Shown here: one piece after another, positions 18,137 through 26,675 of the stretch | Position numbering within the stretch: position 1 is the stretch's first letter | Layout: every line of letters starts with the position of its first letter | Assembly (NCBI GenBank): GCA_963715785.1 | Contig: OY970276.1 | Location: 2,976,001-3,040,000 of the forward strand | Reading direction: 5' to 3' | DNA: 64,000 nt | From: LD21 sp963715785 | GTDB taxonomy: Bacteria > Bacteroidota > Bacteroidia > Bacteroidales > VadinHA17 | Program-made: the position numbers and the translations under genes | The notes under the pieces: generated by a model | Database searches by the model: none | What the model was told of the DNA's origin: nothing | What the model saw: the letters and a program-made list of their open reading frames with translations, nothing else

Positions 18137-19858
18137 ATGCTTTTTACAATACAGGTAAATAATAAAAAGATCAAAGCCGAAAAGGGTGAAACGATACTGT
18201 CAGCTCTTAATCGCAACGGAATTATCATACCGACACTTTGCAGGATGAAGGAATTCACGCCCACCGGTGCCTGCAGGATGTGTGTTGTAGAGGTTGAAGG
18301 CCGTGATCGCCTGGTTACCGCCTGTTCTCAGCCGGTAGAGGAATGGATGAAAATAAAAACACATTCTCCAAGGGTTATAACAGCACGCAGAACGATAGTC
18401 GAGCTTCTCCTCTCAAACCACCCCGACGATTGTCTTTACTGCGACCGGAACCTGAAATGCGAGCTTCAGAAACTTTCTGAAGAACTTAACATAAGAGAAC
18501 GACGGATACGCGGTAGAAAAATCAAGCCGCGTCTTGATCAGTCGAGCCCCGCTATAATCAGGGAACTCTCCAAATGCATCCTATGCGGCCGCTGTGTGAG
18601 AGTTTGCGAGGAAGTGGTTACTGCCACGTCCCTCGACTTTATCAATAAAGGAAGAGAAACACATGTCGGCGCTGCCATGGACAGGGATTTTAACTTTTCC
18701 AGTTGCATTCATTGCGGCCAGTGTGTGCTGGTTTGTCCAACGGGCGCACTTCACGAAAAACATAATATTACAGAAGTGCAGGAATATCTTAATAAGCCTG
18801 AAATTGTAAAGGTTATCCAGTATTCTTCAATGGTTGTTTACGGTATTGCAGAAGAACTCGGCATGAGATATACCAGGGAATTTGACAAGATACTCAACAC
18901 CATTCTTCGTAAAATAGGGTTTGATAAAGTTTATAAAACAGGTTTGGGCACCGATGTTTGCATTTCTGAGATTTCAGGACAGCTCTCTGATGCCATCGAC
19001 AACAAATCAGATCATCCATTGTATATTTCTGCCTGTCCTGCCTGGGTAAAATATGCAGAACAATTCATTCCCTCGCTTATTCCGCATCTTTCAACCGTTA
19101 AATCACCTCAGCAGATCACTGGTGTGCTTATCAAAACACTTGTTGCCGATCAGCTTGGCGTTAAACCTGAGGAGATCTTTTCAGTATCAGCAACGCCATG
19201 CATGGCTATGAAGTTTGAAGCCCGTCGCGACGGAATGATGCGCAAAGGCATCAGCGATGTGGATTCTGTTCTGACTGTCAGGGAGCTTGCACGCCTGATA
19301 CGCCTTTATGGTATCGACACCTCTAACATTGAACATGAACCTGCTGACGAACCTATGTCAGGAAGAAGCTCGGCTGCTATTATGGCTGAAGTTTCGGGAG
19401 GGCTGGCTGAGGGAGTAATCCGTTCCTATCATTATCAGAAAATGAAGAAGGAGCCTGATAAGCAGATCTTTAAAAAACTACGATCAGGCGGTTCGTTCCG
19501 GGAGATATCGGTGATGGTCGGCGACCAGGAGGTAAAGGCAGCAGTTGTAGATGGATTGACAGCGCTTGAAAAATTAAAAGCCTCCATAGCTTCCGGGAAA
19601 AAGTATGACCTTGTTGAAGTGATGACCTGTCAGGGCGGATGTGTTCATGGAGCCGGCTTACCTTTCAGTCCTTCAAAGGATGAGATAAAGAACAGATCAA
19701 AGCTGGTTTATCAGGCCGACGACACAGAAGCCATTAACCTGCCGTGCAAATCGCCTTCGCTTATAAACCTTTACGAAAAACTGCTGAAAGAAAATCCTGA
19801 CATTGCTGATAGAAAAATATTCTTTACTCGATTTGAGAAGCGAAATGTATTATTATAA
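18137..19858 (+). CDS. hydA: HydA-like [FeFe]-hydrogenase catalytic subunit with altered H-cluster pocket
   Basis: 573 residues with the full electron-entry chain: plant-type [2Fe-2S] (C35, C46, C49, C63), a His/Cys [4Fe-4S] site (H95, C99, C102, C108), 2x[4Fe-4S] (CILCGRCVRVCEE, CIHCGQCVLVCP), then the H-cluster domain. The cysteines binding the H-cluster [4Fe-4S] are all present (C300, C355, C498, C502). The catalytic surroundings differ from canonical enzymes. L1 is ISACPAW rather than TSCCPGW, so the proton-relay Cys is Ala299. L2 is TPCMAMK rather than MPCxxK, so Met and Lys are replaced by Thr353 and Met358. The FGxTGGVMEA segment is MAEVSGGLAEG. L3 (EVMTCQGGC) is normal. It is shorter than Thermotoga HydA and lacks the extra C-terminal cluster. 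Activity may be low, biased or regulatory; this is inference. Confidence 0.88.
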   Translation: MLFTIQVNNKKIKAEKGETILSALNRNGIIIPTLCRMKEFTPTGACRMCVVEVEGRDRLVTACSQPVEEWMKIKTHSPRVITARRTIVELLLSNHPDDCLYCDRNLKCELQKLSEELNIRERRIRGRKIKPRLDQSSPAIIRELSKCILCGRCVRVCEEVVTATSLDFINKGRETHVGAAMDRDFNFSSCIHCGQCVLVCPTGALHEKHNITEVQEYLNKPEIVKVIQYSSMVVYGIAEELGMRYTREFDKILNTILRKIGFDKVYKTGLGTDVCISEISGQLSDAIDNKSDHPLYISACPAWVKYAEQFIPSLIPHLSTVKSPQQITGVLIKTLVADQLGVKPEEIFSVSATPCMAMKFEARRDGMMRKGISDVDSVLTVRELARLIRLYGIDTSNIEHEPADEPMSGRSSAAIMAEVSGGLAEGVIRSYHYQKMKKEPDKQIFKKLRSGGSFREISVMVGDQEVKAAVVDGLTALEKLKASIASGKKYDLVEVMTCQGGCVHGAGLPFSPSKDEIKNRSKLVYQADDTEAINLPCKSPSLINLYEKLLKENPDIADRKIFFTRFEKRNVLL

Positions 19859-19876
19859 TCCAAAACATGGTATAAT

Positions 19877-21838
19877 ATGCTAGTTTACACCATTAAGGAG
19901 CTCTGTCGTACCTGTTACACCTGCGTAAGGGAATGTCCTGCCAAAGCAATCCGCATAGTAGGAGGACAGGCTGAGGTAATTGATGAGAGATGTATCGCCT
20001 GCGGCAATTGTACAAAAGTATGCAGCCAGGGTGCAAAGGTATTTCTGAACACTACTGACCGTGTTTTAAAGCTTCTTGAGAGTGAGTCTAAAGTAGCTGC
20101 AATTGTTGCTCCGAGTTTCCCGGCTGAATTCTTTGATATACCCGATCATCATATCCTTGCCGGTATGATAAAGTCTCTCGGATTTGAACTTGTGGCTGAA
20201 GTATCGTTCGGTGCGGATCTGGTCGCTGACAGGTATAAAAAACTTGTTTCGGGAACAAAGAAATTCTACATATCCTCTGATTGCCCATCAATAGTAAACT
20301 ATGTTAAGTATTATCACCCGGCGCTTGTGGAAAATCTTGCACCGGTTGTCTCACCCATGGTAGCCATGAGCAGGGTTGTAAGAGAAAAATACGGAAAGGA
20401 AACTAAGATAGTGTTTATCGGTCCATGCATTGCCAAGAAAGCTGAAAGTACCGAAATCGATGAGGCGATAACATTTACCGAGCTCAGGGATATGCTGGCT
20501 GATGAAGGCATAACTCCATATACAGCCAAACCTGTTGATTTTGATCAGCCTGTCGGAGGCAGGGGAGCCATTTTTCCTGTTGCCAGGGGATTGCTGCAGA
20601 CAGCCAAAATAAGCGACAATGCTATTACAGGAAATATTATTGCTGCTGAAGGAAGAATTGATTTTCAGGGTGCATTAAAGGAATTTGAAGCCGGCCTGAT
20701 AAAGAATCAGCATATGGAATTGCTTTGCTGTGAAGGCTGTATTATGGGTCCGGGTCTGTCAAAGAACGGGAAACAGTATAACAGGAGATCCCTGGTGAGC
20801 TCTTATGCAAACAACAAAATGCAGAATCTTGATTCCGGGAAATGGCAGCAATATTTTGATGAATTCAGTGAACTGGACCTGTCTTTCAGGCACAGGCCGG
20901 ATGATAAGAAGATAGAGACTCTTACTGAGGATGATGTTCATGAGATCCTCATTAAAATGGGCAAGAAAACAAAGAAGGATCAGCTCGACTGTGGTGCCTG
21001 TGGATATGAAAGTTGTGTCGAACACGCTATTGCCATCAAAAAGGGACTTGCCGAAGTAGAGATGTGCCTGCCTTATACCATTGAAAAACTTCACAAATCT
21101 GTTAAGGAGCTGGCTCTTTCCAATGAGAAGCTTTCATCGATGAAGCAGGCTCTTAAACAATCGGAAAAGCTCGCTCATATGGGTCAGCTGTCAGCCGGAA
21201 TAGCTCATGAGCTGAATAATCCATTGGGAGTGGTGATAATGTACAGCAACATACTTCTTGAAGAAGCATCTGCTGATGACCCGGTAAAAGAGGATCTCAA
21301 GCTGATAGTCGATCAGGCAGGGCGTTGCAAGAAGATTGTGGCAGGTTTGCTTAATTTTGCCAGGAAAAACCAGGTTAACCATCAGATGGTCAACATTAAG
21401 GATCTTGTGAATCATAGTCTTGAAAGCCTGATCATACCAGCGAAAGTTAAGATCAATATTTATGACAAGACAACCAATCCTGAAGCCATGCTCGATCAGG
21501 AACAGATGATGCAGGTACTCACAAACCTCATTAAAAATGCTTTTGATGCAATGCCCTCAGGCGGTGCTGTAAATATTAAAATTGAAGATACTCTCGGAGA
21601 TGTAATTATTGTCATCGGCGACACCGGAACAGGCATAAAAGAAGAAGACAGGGCTAAAATATTCGAACCTTTTTTTACTACCAAAAGCATAGGGCAGGGA
21701 ACTGGTCTTGGACTCGCAACAGCTTATGGAATTGTGAAGATGCATAAGGGACAGATTACAGCAGATTCCAATAATGATCCATCGAAGGGGCCGACCGGAA
21801 CAAGCTTTAAGATTGTATTGCCACGGCGAAAAGAATAG
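19877..21838 (+). CDS. [FeFe]-hydrogenase-like sensor histidine kinase (HydS-HK)
   Basis: 653 residues. Two N-terminal [4Fe-4S] motifs (CRTCYTCVRECP, CIACGNCTKVC) precede an H-cluster-type domain with L1 SSDCPSIV, L2 IGPCIAKK and L3 LLCCEGCIMGPG. The proton-relay Cys is replaced by Asp. An extra CGACGYESC cluster region (about 375-396) and a coiled coil link to a complete histidine kinase: H-box MGQLSAGIAHELNNPLG (about 436), N-box LTNLIKNAFDAMP, and G-boxes GDTGTGI and GTGLGLATAYG. Unlike its paralogue at 13129-15015, the PAS/PP2C output is replaced by a kinase in cis. It lies 18 bases after hydA and is followed by two receiver proteins that are its likely phosphoacceptors. Expected role: H2 or redox sensing. 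Confidence 0.9.
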   Translation: MLVYTIKELCRTCYTCVRECPAKAIRIVGGQAEVIDERCIACGNCTKVCSQGAKVFLNTTDRVLKLLESESKVAAIVAPSFPAEFFDIPDHHILAGMIKSLGFELVAEVSFGADLVADRYKKLVSGTKKFYISSDCPSIVNYVKYYHPALVENLAPVVSPMVAMSRVVREKYGKETKIVFIGPCIAKKAESTEIDEAITFTELRDMLADEGITPYTAKPVDFDQPVGGRGAIFPVARGLLQTAKISDNAITGNIIAAEGRIDFQGALKEFEAGLIKNQHMELLCCEGCIMGPGLSKNGKQYNRRSLVSSYANNKMQNLDSGKWQQYFDEFSELDLSFRHRPDDKKIETLTEDDVHEILIKMGKKTKKDQLDCGACGYESCVEHAIAIKKGLAEVEMCLPYTIEKLHKSVKELALSNEKLSSMKQALKQSEKLAHMGQLSAGIAHELNNPLGVVIMYSNILLEEASADDPVKEDLKLIVDQAGRCKKIVAGLLNFARKNQVNHQMVNIKDLVNHSLESLIIPAKVKINIYDKTTNPEAMLDQEQMMQVLTNLIKNAFDAMPSGGAVNIKIEDTLGDVIIVIGDTGTGIKEEDRAKIFEPFFTTKSIGQGTGLGLATAYGIVKMHKGQITADSNNDPSKGPTGTSFKIVLPRRKE

Positions 21839-21864
21839 AGGCACAAATATAAAGTATAAATCTT

Positions 21865-21882
21865 ATGTTATTAAATTAACGC
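21865..21882. promoter_or_regulatory. Weak Rex-like half-palindrome upstream of the receiver gene
   Basis: ATGTTA-TTAAAT-TAACGC keeps the TGTTA/TAAC core and 6-bp spacing of the Rex-like sites at 15.6 kb but loses the outer bases. It lies in the 103-bp gap that separates the hydS-kinase gene from the receiver gene, the only gap of this size in the arm. May mark an internal promoter. Confidence 0.25.
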
Positions 21883-21941
21883 AAATCATATTTATCATAA
21901 TAACCTGTTGATTTAAAGAATTTTTAGAAATTTGTGGAACG

Positions 21942-22337
21942 ATGAAGAAGAGTGATATAACAATCCTGGTAGCTGACGATGATCCGGATTACCTTTTTCA
22001 GACTATATTCAACCTTGAGAAGGAAGGATACAAAACTATTGCTGTTGAAAGTCAGGCTGAAGCTGAATCTGTAATTTCAAGATTCAGGCCTGATCTGGCA
22101 ATTTTTGACCTTATGATGGAAAGTGATGACAGCGGTTTCATATTGTGTTATAAGATAAAGAGAAAATATCCGGACGTTCCGGTTATCCTGGCCACCGCGG
22201 TCTCGCATGAAACCGGTTTATCCTTCAGCATCGATTCTGACCAGGAAAAATCGTGGATCAGAGCCGACAAATATCTTGAAAAGGGCATCAGGCCGGAGCA
22301 GCTTGACCAGGAAGTTATGAAATTATTAAAACTCTGA
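21942..22337 (+). CDS. Stand-alone response-regulator receiver domain
   Basis: 131 residues, a single receiver domain with no output domain. The acidic pocket is DDD at 12-14, the phospho-acceptor Asp sits in AIFDLMM (about 56), the Thr/Ala switch is LATAV, and the conserved Lys is in ADKYLEKG. An insertion SFSIDSDQEKSWI lies near residues 92-105. It stops one base before the next gene, which also starts with a receiver. It probably acts as a shuttle in a phosphorelay starting from the hydrogenase-like kinase. Confidence 0.88.
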   Translation: MKKSDITILVADDDPDYLFQTIFNLEKEGYKTIAVESQAEAESVISRFRPDLAIFDLMMESDDSGFILCYKIKRKYPDVPVILATAVSHETGLSFSIDSDQEKSWIRADKYLEKGIRPEQLDQEVMKLLKL

Positions 22338-22338
22338 G

Positions 22339-23475
22339 ATGGCAGTTCTTAAAGTACTTGTAATTGATGATGAACCGGGGATACGATCAGGAGTATCCAG
22401 GATCCTTAATAATTTTCATGTCACTTATCCATTCATGGATGAGGATTACACTTACGCTGTCACTGAAGCAGGAACAGGCGAAGAGGGAATCTCAATTCTT
22501 GAACGCGATCTGCCGGATATTCTTCTTCTTGACAATAAGCTGCCAGGCATCCAGGGAGTTGATGTGCTGGAATATATAAGAAAGAGAAATTATGATATTG
22601 TTGTAGCTATGATCACTTCTTATGCTTCACTCGATGTGGCTATAAGGGCAACACGCGATGGAGCAATCGATTTCATTCCAAAACCATTTACTCCCCAGGA
22701 ATTGAAATCGAGCATCGAGAACATTACTAAGCAGCAGTATCTCAAGAGGATAACCCATAAGATGAATCAGGAGGGTAAAAAGATCCGGTACCAGTTTCTG
22801 TCTGTCCTGTCGCACGAACTGAAAGCACCTCTTAATGCACTTGAAGGTTATCTGAGGATGATGCAGGGCAAGCAAGCCGGAGAGCTTGTCGATGATTATG
22901 CAACCCCGATTGAAAGATCACTTCAGCGCATACAGGGTATGAGAAACCTGATCATGGACCTGCTCGATTTTACAAAGATCAGGCTCGAAAGAAAAGAAGA
23001 AAAGATTCAGGAGGTAAATCTTTCGGAAATAGCTTCTGCAGCAATTATTACCGTTCAGCCGTATGCGATTCAGATGGATGTGAATATTAATCTTGATGTA
23101 AGGTCAGATGTAACAATAATGGCCGATCCCGATGATATGGAAATTGTTTTTAACAATCTCATATCAAACGCAGTTAAATACAATAAAATAGGAGGCAAAG
23201 CAGAAATTACCATTGACAGTTCAGAGAGTGAAGCCATCCTTATCATATCTGATACAGGCATTGGAATTACTAAAAATGATACAGAGAATCTTTTTGCCGA
23301 ATTTGTGAGGATCAAAAATGAGAAGACAAGGAATATTTCCGGAAGCGGTTTAGGATTATCGATAGTTAAGAAGGTGGTGGAATTATATCATGGAACCATA
23401 AAAGTAGACAGTACCCCCGACGTGGGAACAGTATTTACAATCAGACTGCCCAAGAAAACTATAAACATTAATTGA
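22339..23475 (+). CDS. Receiver-histidine kinase hybrid (response regulator fused to HisKA-HATPase)
   Basis: 378 residues. The N-terminal receiver (about 5-130) has the acidic pair IDDEPG, phospho-Asp in LLLDNKLPG (about 62) and Lys in IPKPF. A histidine kinase core follows: H-box FLSVLSHELKAPLNALEG (about 152-170), N-box VFNNLISNAVKYN, and G-boxes ISDTGIGI and GSGLGLSIVKK. There is no transmembrane segment and no DNA-binding domain. Receiver-kinase proteins receive phosphate or allosteric input from an upstream kinase. Translationally close to the lone receiver, so the two form a cytoplasmic relay whose final transcription factor is not encoded here. Confidence 0.88.
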   Translation: MAVLKVLVIDDEPGIRSGVSRILNNFHVTYPFMDEDYTYAVTEAGTGEEGISILERDLPDILLLDNKLPGIQGVDVLEYIRKRNYDIVVAMITSYASLDVAIRATRDGAIDFIPKPFTPQELKSSIENITKQQYLKRITHKMNQEGKKIRYQFLSVLSHELKAPLNALEGYLRMMQGKQAGELVDDYATPIERSLQRIQGMRNLIMDLLDFTKIRLERKEEKIQEVNLSEIASAAIITVQPYAIQMDVNINLDVRSDVTIMADPDDMEIVFNNLISNAVKYNKIGGKAEITIDSSESEAILIISDTGIGITKNDTENLFAEFVRIKNEKTRNISGSGLGLSIVKKVVELYHGTIKVDSTPDVGTVFTIRLPKKTININ

Positions 23476-23533
23476 AATTTAAGACGAACCTTAGTCCTAT
23501 AAATTGAGTTCACTTCTTTAAAATCAATAACTT

Positions 23534-24160
23534 ATGATGAAACTACCAGGAAAAACCGTAGAAAGGCTGAGTGAATACAGGAGGACGCTTCTGGAATGCC
23601 TGAATGAAAACAGAAACTTCATCTTTTCTCACGATCTGGCTGCACGTCTTCATATCACAGCCGTACAGGTCAGGCGCGATCTTATGCTGATCGGTTATTC
23701 CAGCGTGCTTAGAAAAGGCTATGATGTGAGGGAGCTCATTGACACTATTGGCAAGATCATTGATTCATCTGAAAGCATGAATGTCGCCGTAATCGGCATC
23801 GGGAATCTTGGAAGGGCCGTTGCCGGATATTTTAAAGGCAAACGATCAAAACTAAATCTTGTTGCATCTTTTGATAATGATCCCCAGAAAATCAATAAAG
23901 TTATTTCAGGAGTTAAATGCTATCCCTACAGCGATGTAGAAAGACTTATCAGGGAACTCAACATAGGAATAGCAATCCTTACAGTCCCTCCTGATTTCGC
24001 AAGAGAGATAACTGAAGAAGTCGTTCGCTACGGAATAAAGGGGATTCTTAACTTTACTACCATTCCTTTAAATGTTCCGTCAGGGGTATATCTTGAAGAA
24101 TACGACATGATAACTTCTATTGAAAAAGTTGCCTATTTCGTAAAAGAATATAAAATTTAG
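23534..24160 (+). CDS. rex: Redox-sensing transcriptional repressor Rex
   Basis: 208 residues. The N-terminal winged helix (about 1-80) contains the family marker ITAVQVRRDLMLIG and the GYDV turn. The C-terminal Rossmann NAD(H)-binding domain has VIGIGNLGRAVAGYF (about 86-100) followed by a basic/acidic FDNDP loop, and ends with the domain-swapped helix region (EKVAYFVKEYKI). Rex senses the NADH/NAD+ ratio and represses fermentation and hydrogenase genes when NADH is low. Two matching operators lie at the head of this island. It is 13 bases before ribF and probably cotranscribed. Confidence 0.95.
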   Translation: MMKLPGKTVERLSEYRRTLLECLNENRNFIFSHDLAARLHITAVQVRRDLMLIGYSSVLRKGYDVRELIDTIGKIIDSSESMNVAVIGIGNLGRAVAGYFKGKRSKLNLVASFDNDPQKINKVISGVKCYPYSDVERLIRELNIGIAILTVPPDFAREITEEVVRYGIKGILNFTTIPLNVPSGVYLEEYDMITSIEKVAYFVKEYKI

Positions 24161-24173
24161 GGCATAAGGTGAC

Positions 24174-25094
24174 ATGAAGATCTTCAGAAGTTTTGAGGAA
24201 GCAAAGAATATTATCAATCCGGTGGTCACAACCGGATCCTTCGACGGGGTTCATATAGGTCATAAAACAATACTTAACAGGCTGAAGATGCTGGCCGAAA
24301 AGTACCATGGAGAATCAGTGCTTATAACATTTGATCCACATCCCAGAAAAGTTTTATACCCCGATACTGCCGGGAAAGATCTTAAGCTGATCAATTCACA
24401 GGAAGAGAAACTTGATCTCCTGGAAAAAGCTGGTCTGGATAATGTAATAATCATTGAATTCACAAAGGAATTCTCAAAAATCACCAGCGAACAATTTGTA
24501 AGGGATCTTCTTCATGGCATCCTTCATGCAAAAGTTGTAGTAGCAGGTTTTAACCATCATTTTGGATTCAATAAGGAAGGCGATTACAGACAGTTATGGG
24601 AGTGGCAGTCAGTATACAATTTCGAGGCTGAAGAGATCCCCGAACAGGAAGTATACCATGAAACAGTCAGTTCTACAAGGATAAGGCAGGCTATAAGCGA
24701 AGGTTATATACAGAGAGCTAATGCATACCTCGACCATTATTATATTGTAAAGGGCAGCGCTGAAAAGTATCAGCCGGTTAAAATCAATGATTTCCCCTCT
24801 TTTTTCAAAATAATTATTACAGAGGAATGTAAAATTTTGCCTTCACCCGGAATATATGCAATCTCAGCCGAATCACTAAGCGCTGCTTCAAAAGGAATGG
24901 TATTGATACATAAGACAGATATTTATAAATCAGAGGTTTTGCTGAATATCTTTGAAGAAACCGGGTTTGTTCCCGGGAATAAAATGACTGTTTCTTTTCA
25001 TAAGAAAATACATGGAGCAGTTAATTTAAGCGACAATGTGGCATCCTCAAAAATATATATGGCCATCGAGGAGATCTCTGATCTCATTTACTAA
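24174..25094 (+). CDS. ribF: RibF-type FAD synthetase with a degenerate riboflavin-kinase domain
   Basis: 306 residues. The N-terminal adenylyltransferase domain is convincing: TGSFDGVHIGHK (about 21-32), ITFDPHPRKVL, VVAGFNHHFG and SSTRIRQAISEG. The C-terminal half, normally the flavokinase, has the right position and length but no recognisable G-x-x-x-G-F-P-T-A-N ATP/flavin motif; instead residues 183-306 read YYIVKGSAEKY...FPSFFKI. The protein may make FAD from FMN, or have another nucleotidyl-transfer role, while kinase activity is lost or supplied by another RibF. The rex-ribF link and the flavoenzyme in the island suggest coupling to hydrogenase flavin supply, but this is inference. Confidence 0.8.
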   Translation: MKIFRSFEEAKNIINPVVTTGSFDGVHIGHKTILNRLKMLAEKYHGESVLITFDPHPRKVLYPDTAGKDLKLINSQEEKLDLLEKAGLDNVIIIEFTKEFSKITSEQFVRDLLHGILHAKVVVAGFNHHFGFNKEGDYRQLWEWQSVYNFEAEEIPEQEVYHETVSSTRIRQAISEGYIQRANAYLDHYYIVKGSAEKYQPVKINDFPSFFKIIITEECKILPSPGIYAISAESLSAASKGMVLIHKTDIYKSEVLLNIFEETGFVPGNKMTVSFHKKIHGAVNLSDNVASSKIYMAIEEISDLIY

Positions 25095-25126
25095 CAAAAA
25101 TCATTTCCAAAGGGCCATATGTTGTT

Positions 25127-25134
25127 TATCTTTG
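25127..25134 (+). promoter_or_regulatory. Candidate -7 box and leader hairpin for hydG
   Basis: TATCTTTG fits TAnnTTTG. It lies 79 bases before the hydG start. The leader then contains a GC-rich hairpin CCCGG-GAAAG-CCGGG at about 25152-25166, unusual against the AT-rich surroundings. No known riboswitch was recognised. Confidence 0.45.
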
Positions 25135-25212
25135 CAGCCGGGATACCTCACCCGGGAAAGCCGGGGAGGAGGTAAAAAGAAGTGAGCTATATAATTCATA
25201 TTAATAAATTTA

Positions 25213-26640
25213 TTGATGAAGTTTTCACCTGAAAAATTGAGTATTCCAGATCAAAGAATGAAGCCATTTATTGATCCTGAAGAGATATGGAATCTTTTAA
25301 ATACAACTAAACCAGATAAGCAGCGGGTAAGGGATGTAATTGCAAAATCACTCGATAAGCAAAGGCTTACAATGGAGGAGACCGCAGTTCTCATTAATTC
25401 AGTGGGAACAGACCTGGCTGATGAGATCAAGCAGGGAGCCCGTGAATTAAAGGAAAAGGTCTATGGCAACAGGATCGTGCTTTTTGCACCCCTTTATGTG
25501 GGTAACCGATGTGTAAACAATTGTCAGTATTGCGGTTTCAGGGTAACTAATGCTGACGCCATACGTAAGACACTGAGCGACAGTGATATAGTTAATGAAG
25601 TTGAAGCTCTCGAGGATAATGGACAAAAGAGGCTTATACTTGTGTATGGAGAACATCCTGACTATTCACCGGAATATATTGCCCATACAGTTAAGATTGT
25701 CTATGGTGTAAAAAAAGGGCACGGCGAGATAAGAAGAGTAAATATTAATGCTGCCCCGCTGGATATCGAAGGCTTTAGAACAGTTGGAGCATCGGGCATT
25801 GGTACCTATCAGATTTTCCAGGAAACATATCATCCCGAAGCGTATAAATGGTATCATCTCGGCGGAAAAAAGAGAGATTACGAATATCGTCTTACAGCTC
25901 TTGACCGGGCTCAGGAAGCAGGGATTGACGATGTTGGTATTGGAGCGCTTTTCGGACTTTACGACTGGAGATTTGAGGTGATGGGACTCATCAGGCACAC
26001 AAATCACCTTGAGGCTTGTTATAACGTGGGACCACATACAATTTCATTCCCACGGATCAAGGATGCCCTCAGCCTTAATATTGACGGCAAATATGAGACC
26101 AGCGATGATGATTTCAAAAAGCTTGTTGCGATATTAAGACTGGCTGTTCCTTATACAGGGTTGATCCTTACTGCCAGGGAAGCTCCTGATGTACGAAGAG
26201 AAGCAATGCAATATGGTGTATCACAGATAGATGGAGGAACAAAGCTTGAACTTGGTTCTTATTCGGATACAAAGAATGAAAAGCAAAATCTCAACCGTGA
26301 ACAATTCAAGATTAACGATGCGCGTTCACTTGCCGAGGTGGTAGATGAGCTGCTTGATAATGACTATATTCCATCATTCTGCACATCGTGCTACAGGATG
26401 GGACGTACCGGGGAACATTTTATGGAGTTTTCAGTTCCAGGATTCATAAAGCGATTCTGTACACCTAATGCTATCCTCACACTTTCCGAATACATCTGCG
26501 ACTATGCTGTGGGTGAGACAGTTGAAAAGGGATGGAAAGCTATTGATAAAAACCTGGAGAAACTTGAACCAGGTGTCGCAGAGAGCACCAGGGAGAAAAT
26601 TGAAAAAATAAAAATGGGAGAGAGAGATTTGTATTTCTGA
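25213..26640 (+). CDS. hydG: [FeFe]-hydrogenase maturase HydG (radical SAM tyrosine lyase)
   Basis: 475 residues. HydG cleaves tyrosine to supply CO and CN- (as an Fe(CO)2CN synthon) for the H-cluster. The radical-SAM motif CVNNCQYC (CxxxCxxC) lies near residues 97-104. The diagnostic C-terminal auxiliary-cluster motif C-x2-C-x22-C is exact (CTSC...FC, about 393-419), separating it from ThiH. Length is as usual. Its own promoter-like box lies upstream, and the small ACT regulator follows after 35 bases. HydE is nearby on the opposite strand, but HydF is not in this window. Confidence 0.96.
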   Translation: MMKFSPEKLSIPDQRMKPFIDPEEIWNLLNTTKPDKQRVRDVIAKSLDKQRLTMEETAVLINSVGTDLADEIKQGARELKEKVYGNRIVLFAPLYVGNRCVNNCQYCGFRVTNADAIRKTLSDSDIVNEVEALEDNGQKRLILVYGEHPDYSPEYIAHTVKIVYGVKKGHGEIRRVNINAAPLDIEGFRTVGASGIGTYQIFQETYHPEAYKWYHLGGKKRDYEYRLTALDRAQEAGIDDVGIGALFGLYDWRFEVMGLIRHTNHLEACYNVGPHTISFPRIKDALSLNIDGKYETSDDDFKKLVAILRLAVPYTGLILTAREAPDVRREAMQYGVSQIDGGTKLELGSYSDTKNEKQNLNREQFKINDARSLAEVVDELLDNDYIPSFCTSCYRMGRTGEHFMEFSVPGFIKRFCTPNAILTLSEYICDYAVGETVEKGWKAIDKNLEKLEPGVAESTREKIEKIKMGERDLYF

Positions 26641-26675
26641 CACTGAACACTTGAGACTGCACTAAACTGATCATC

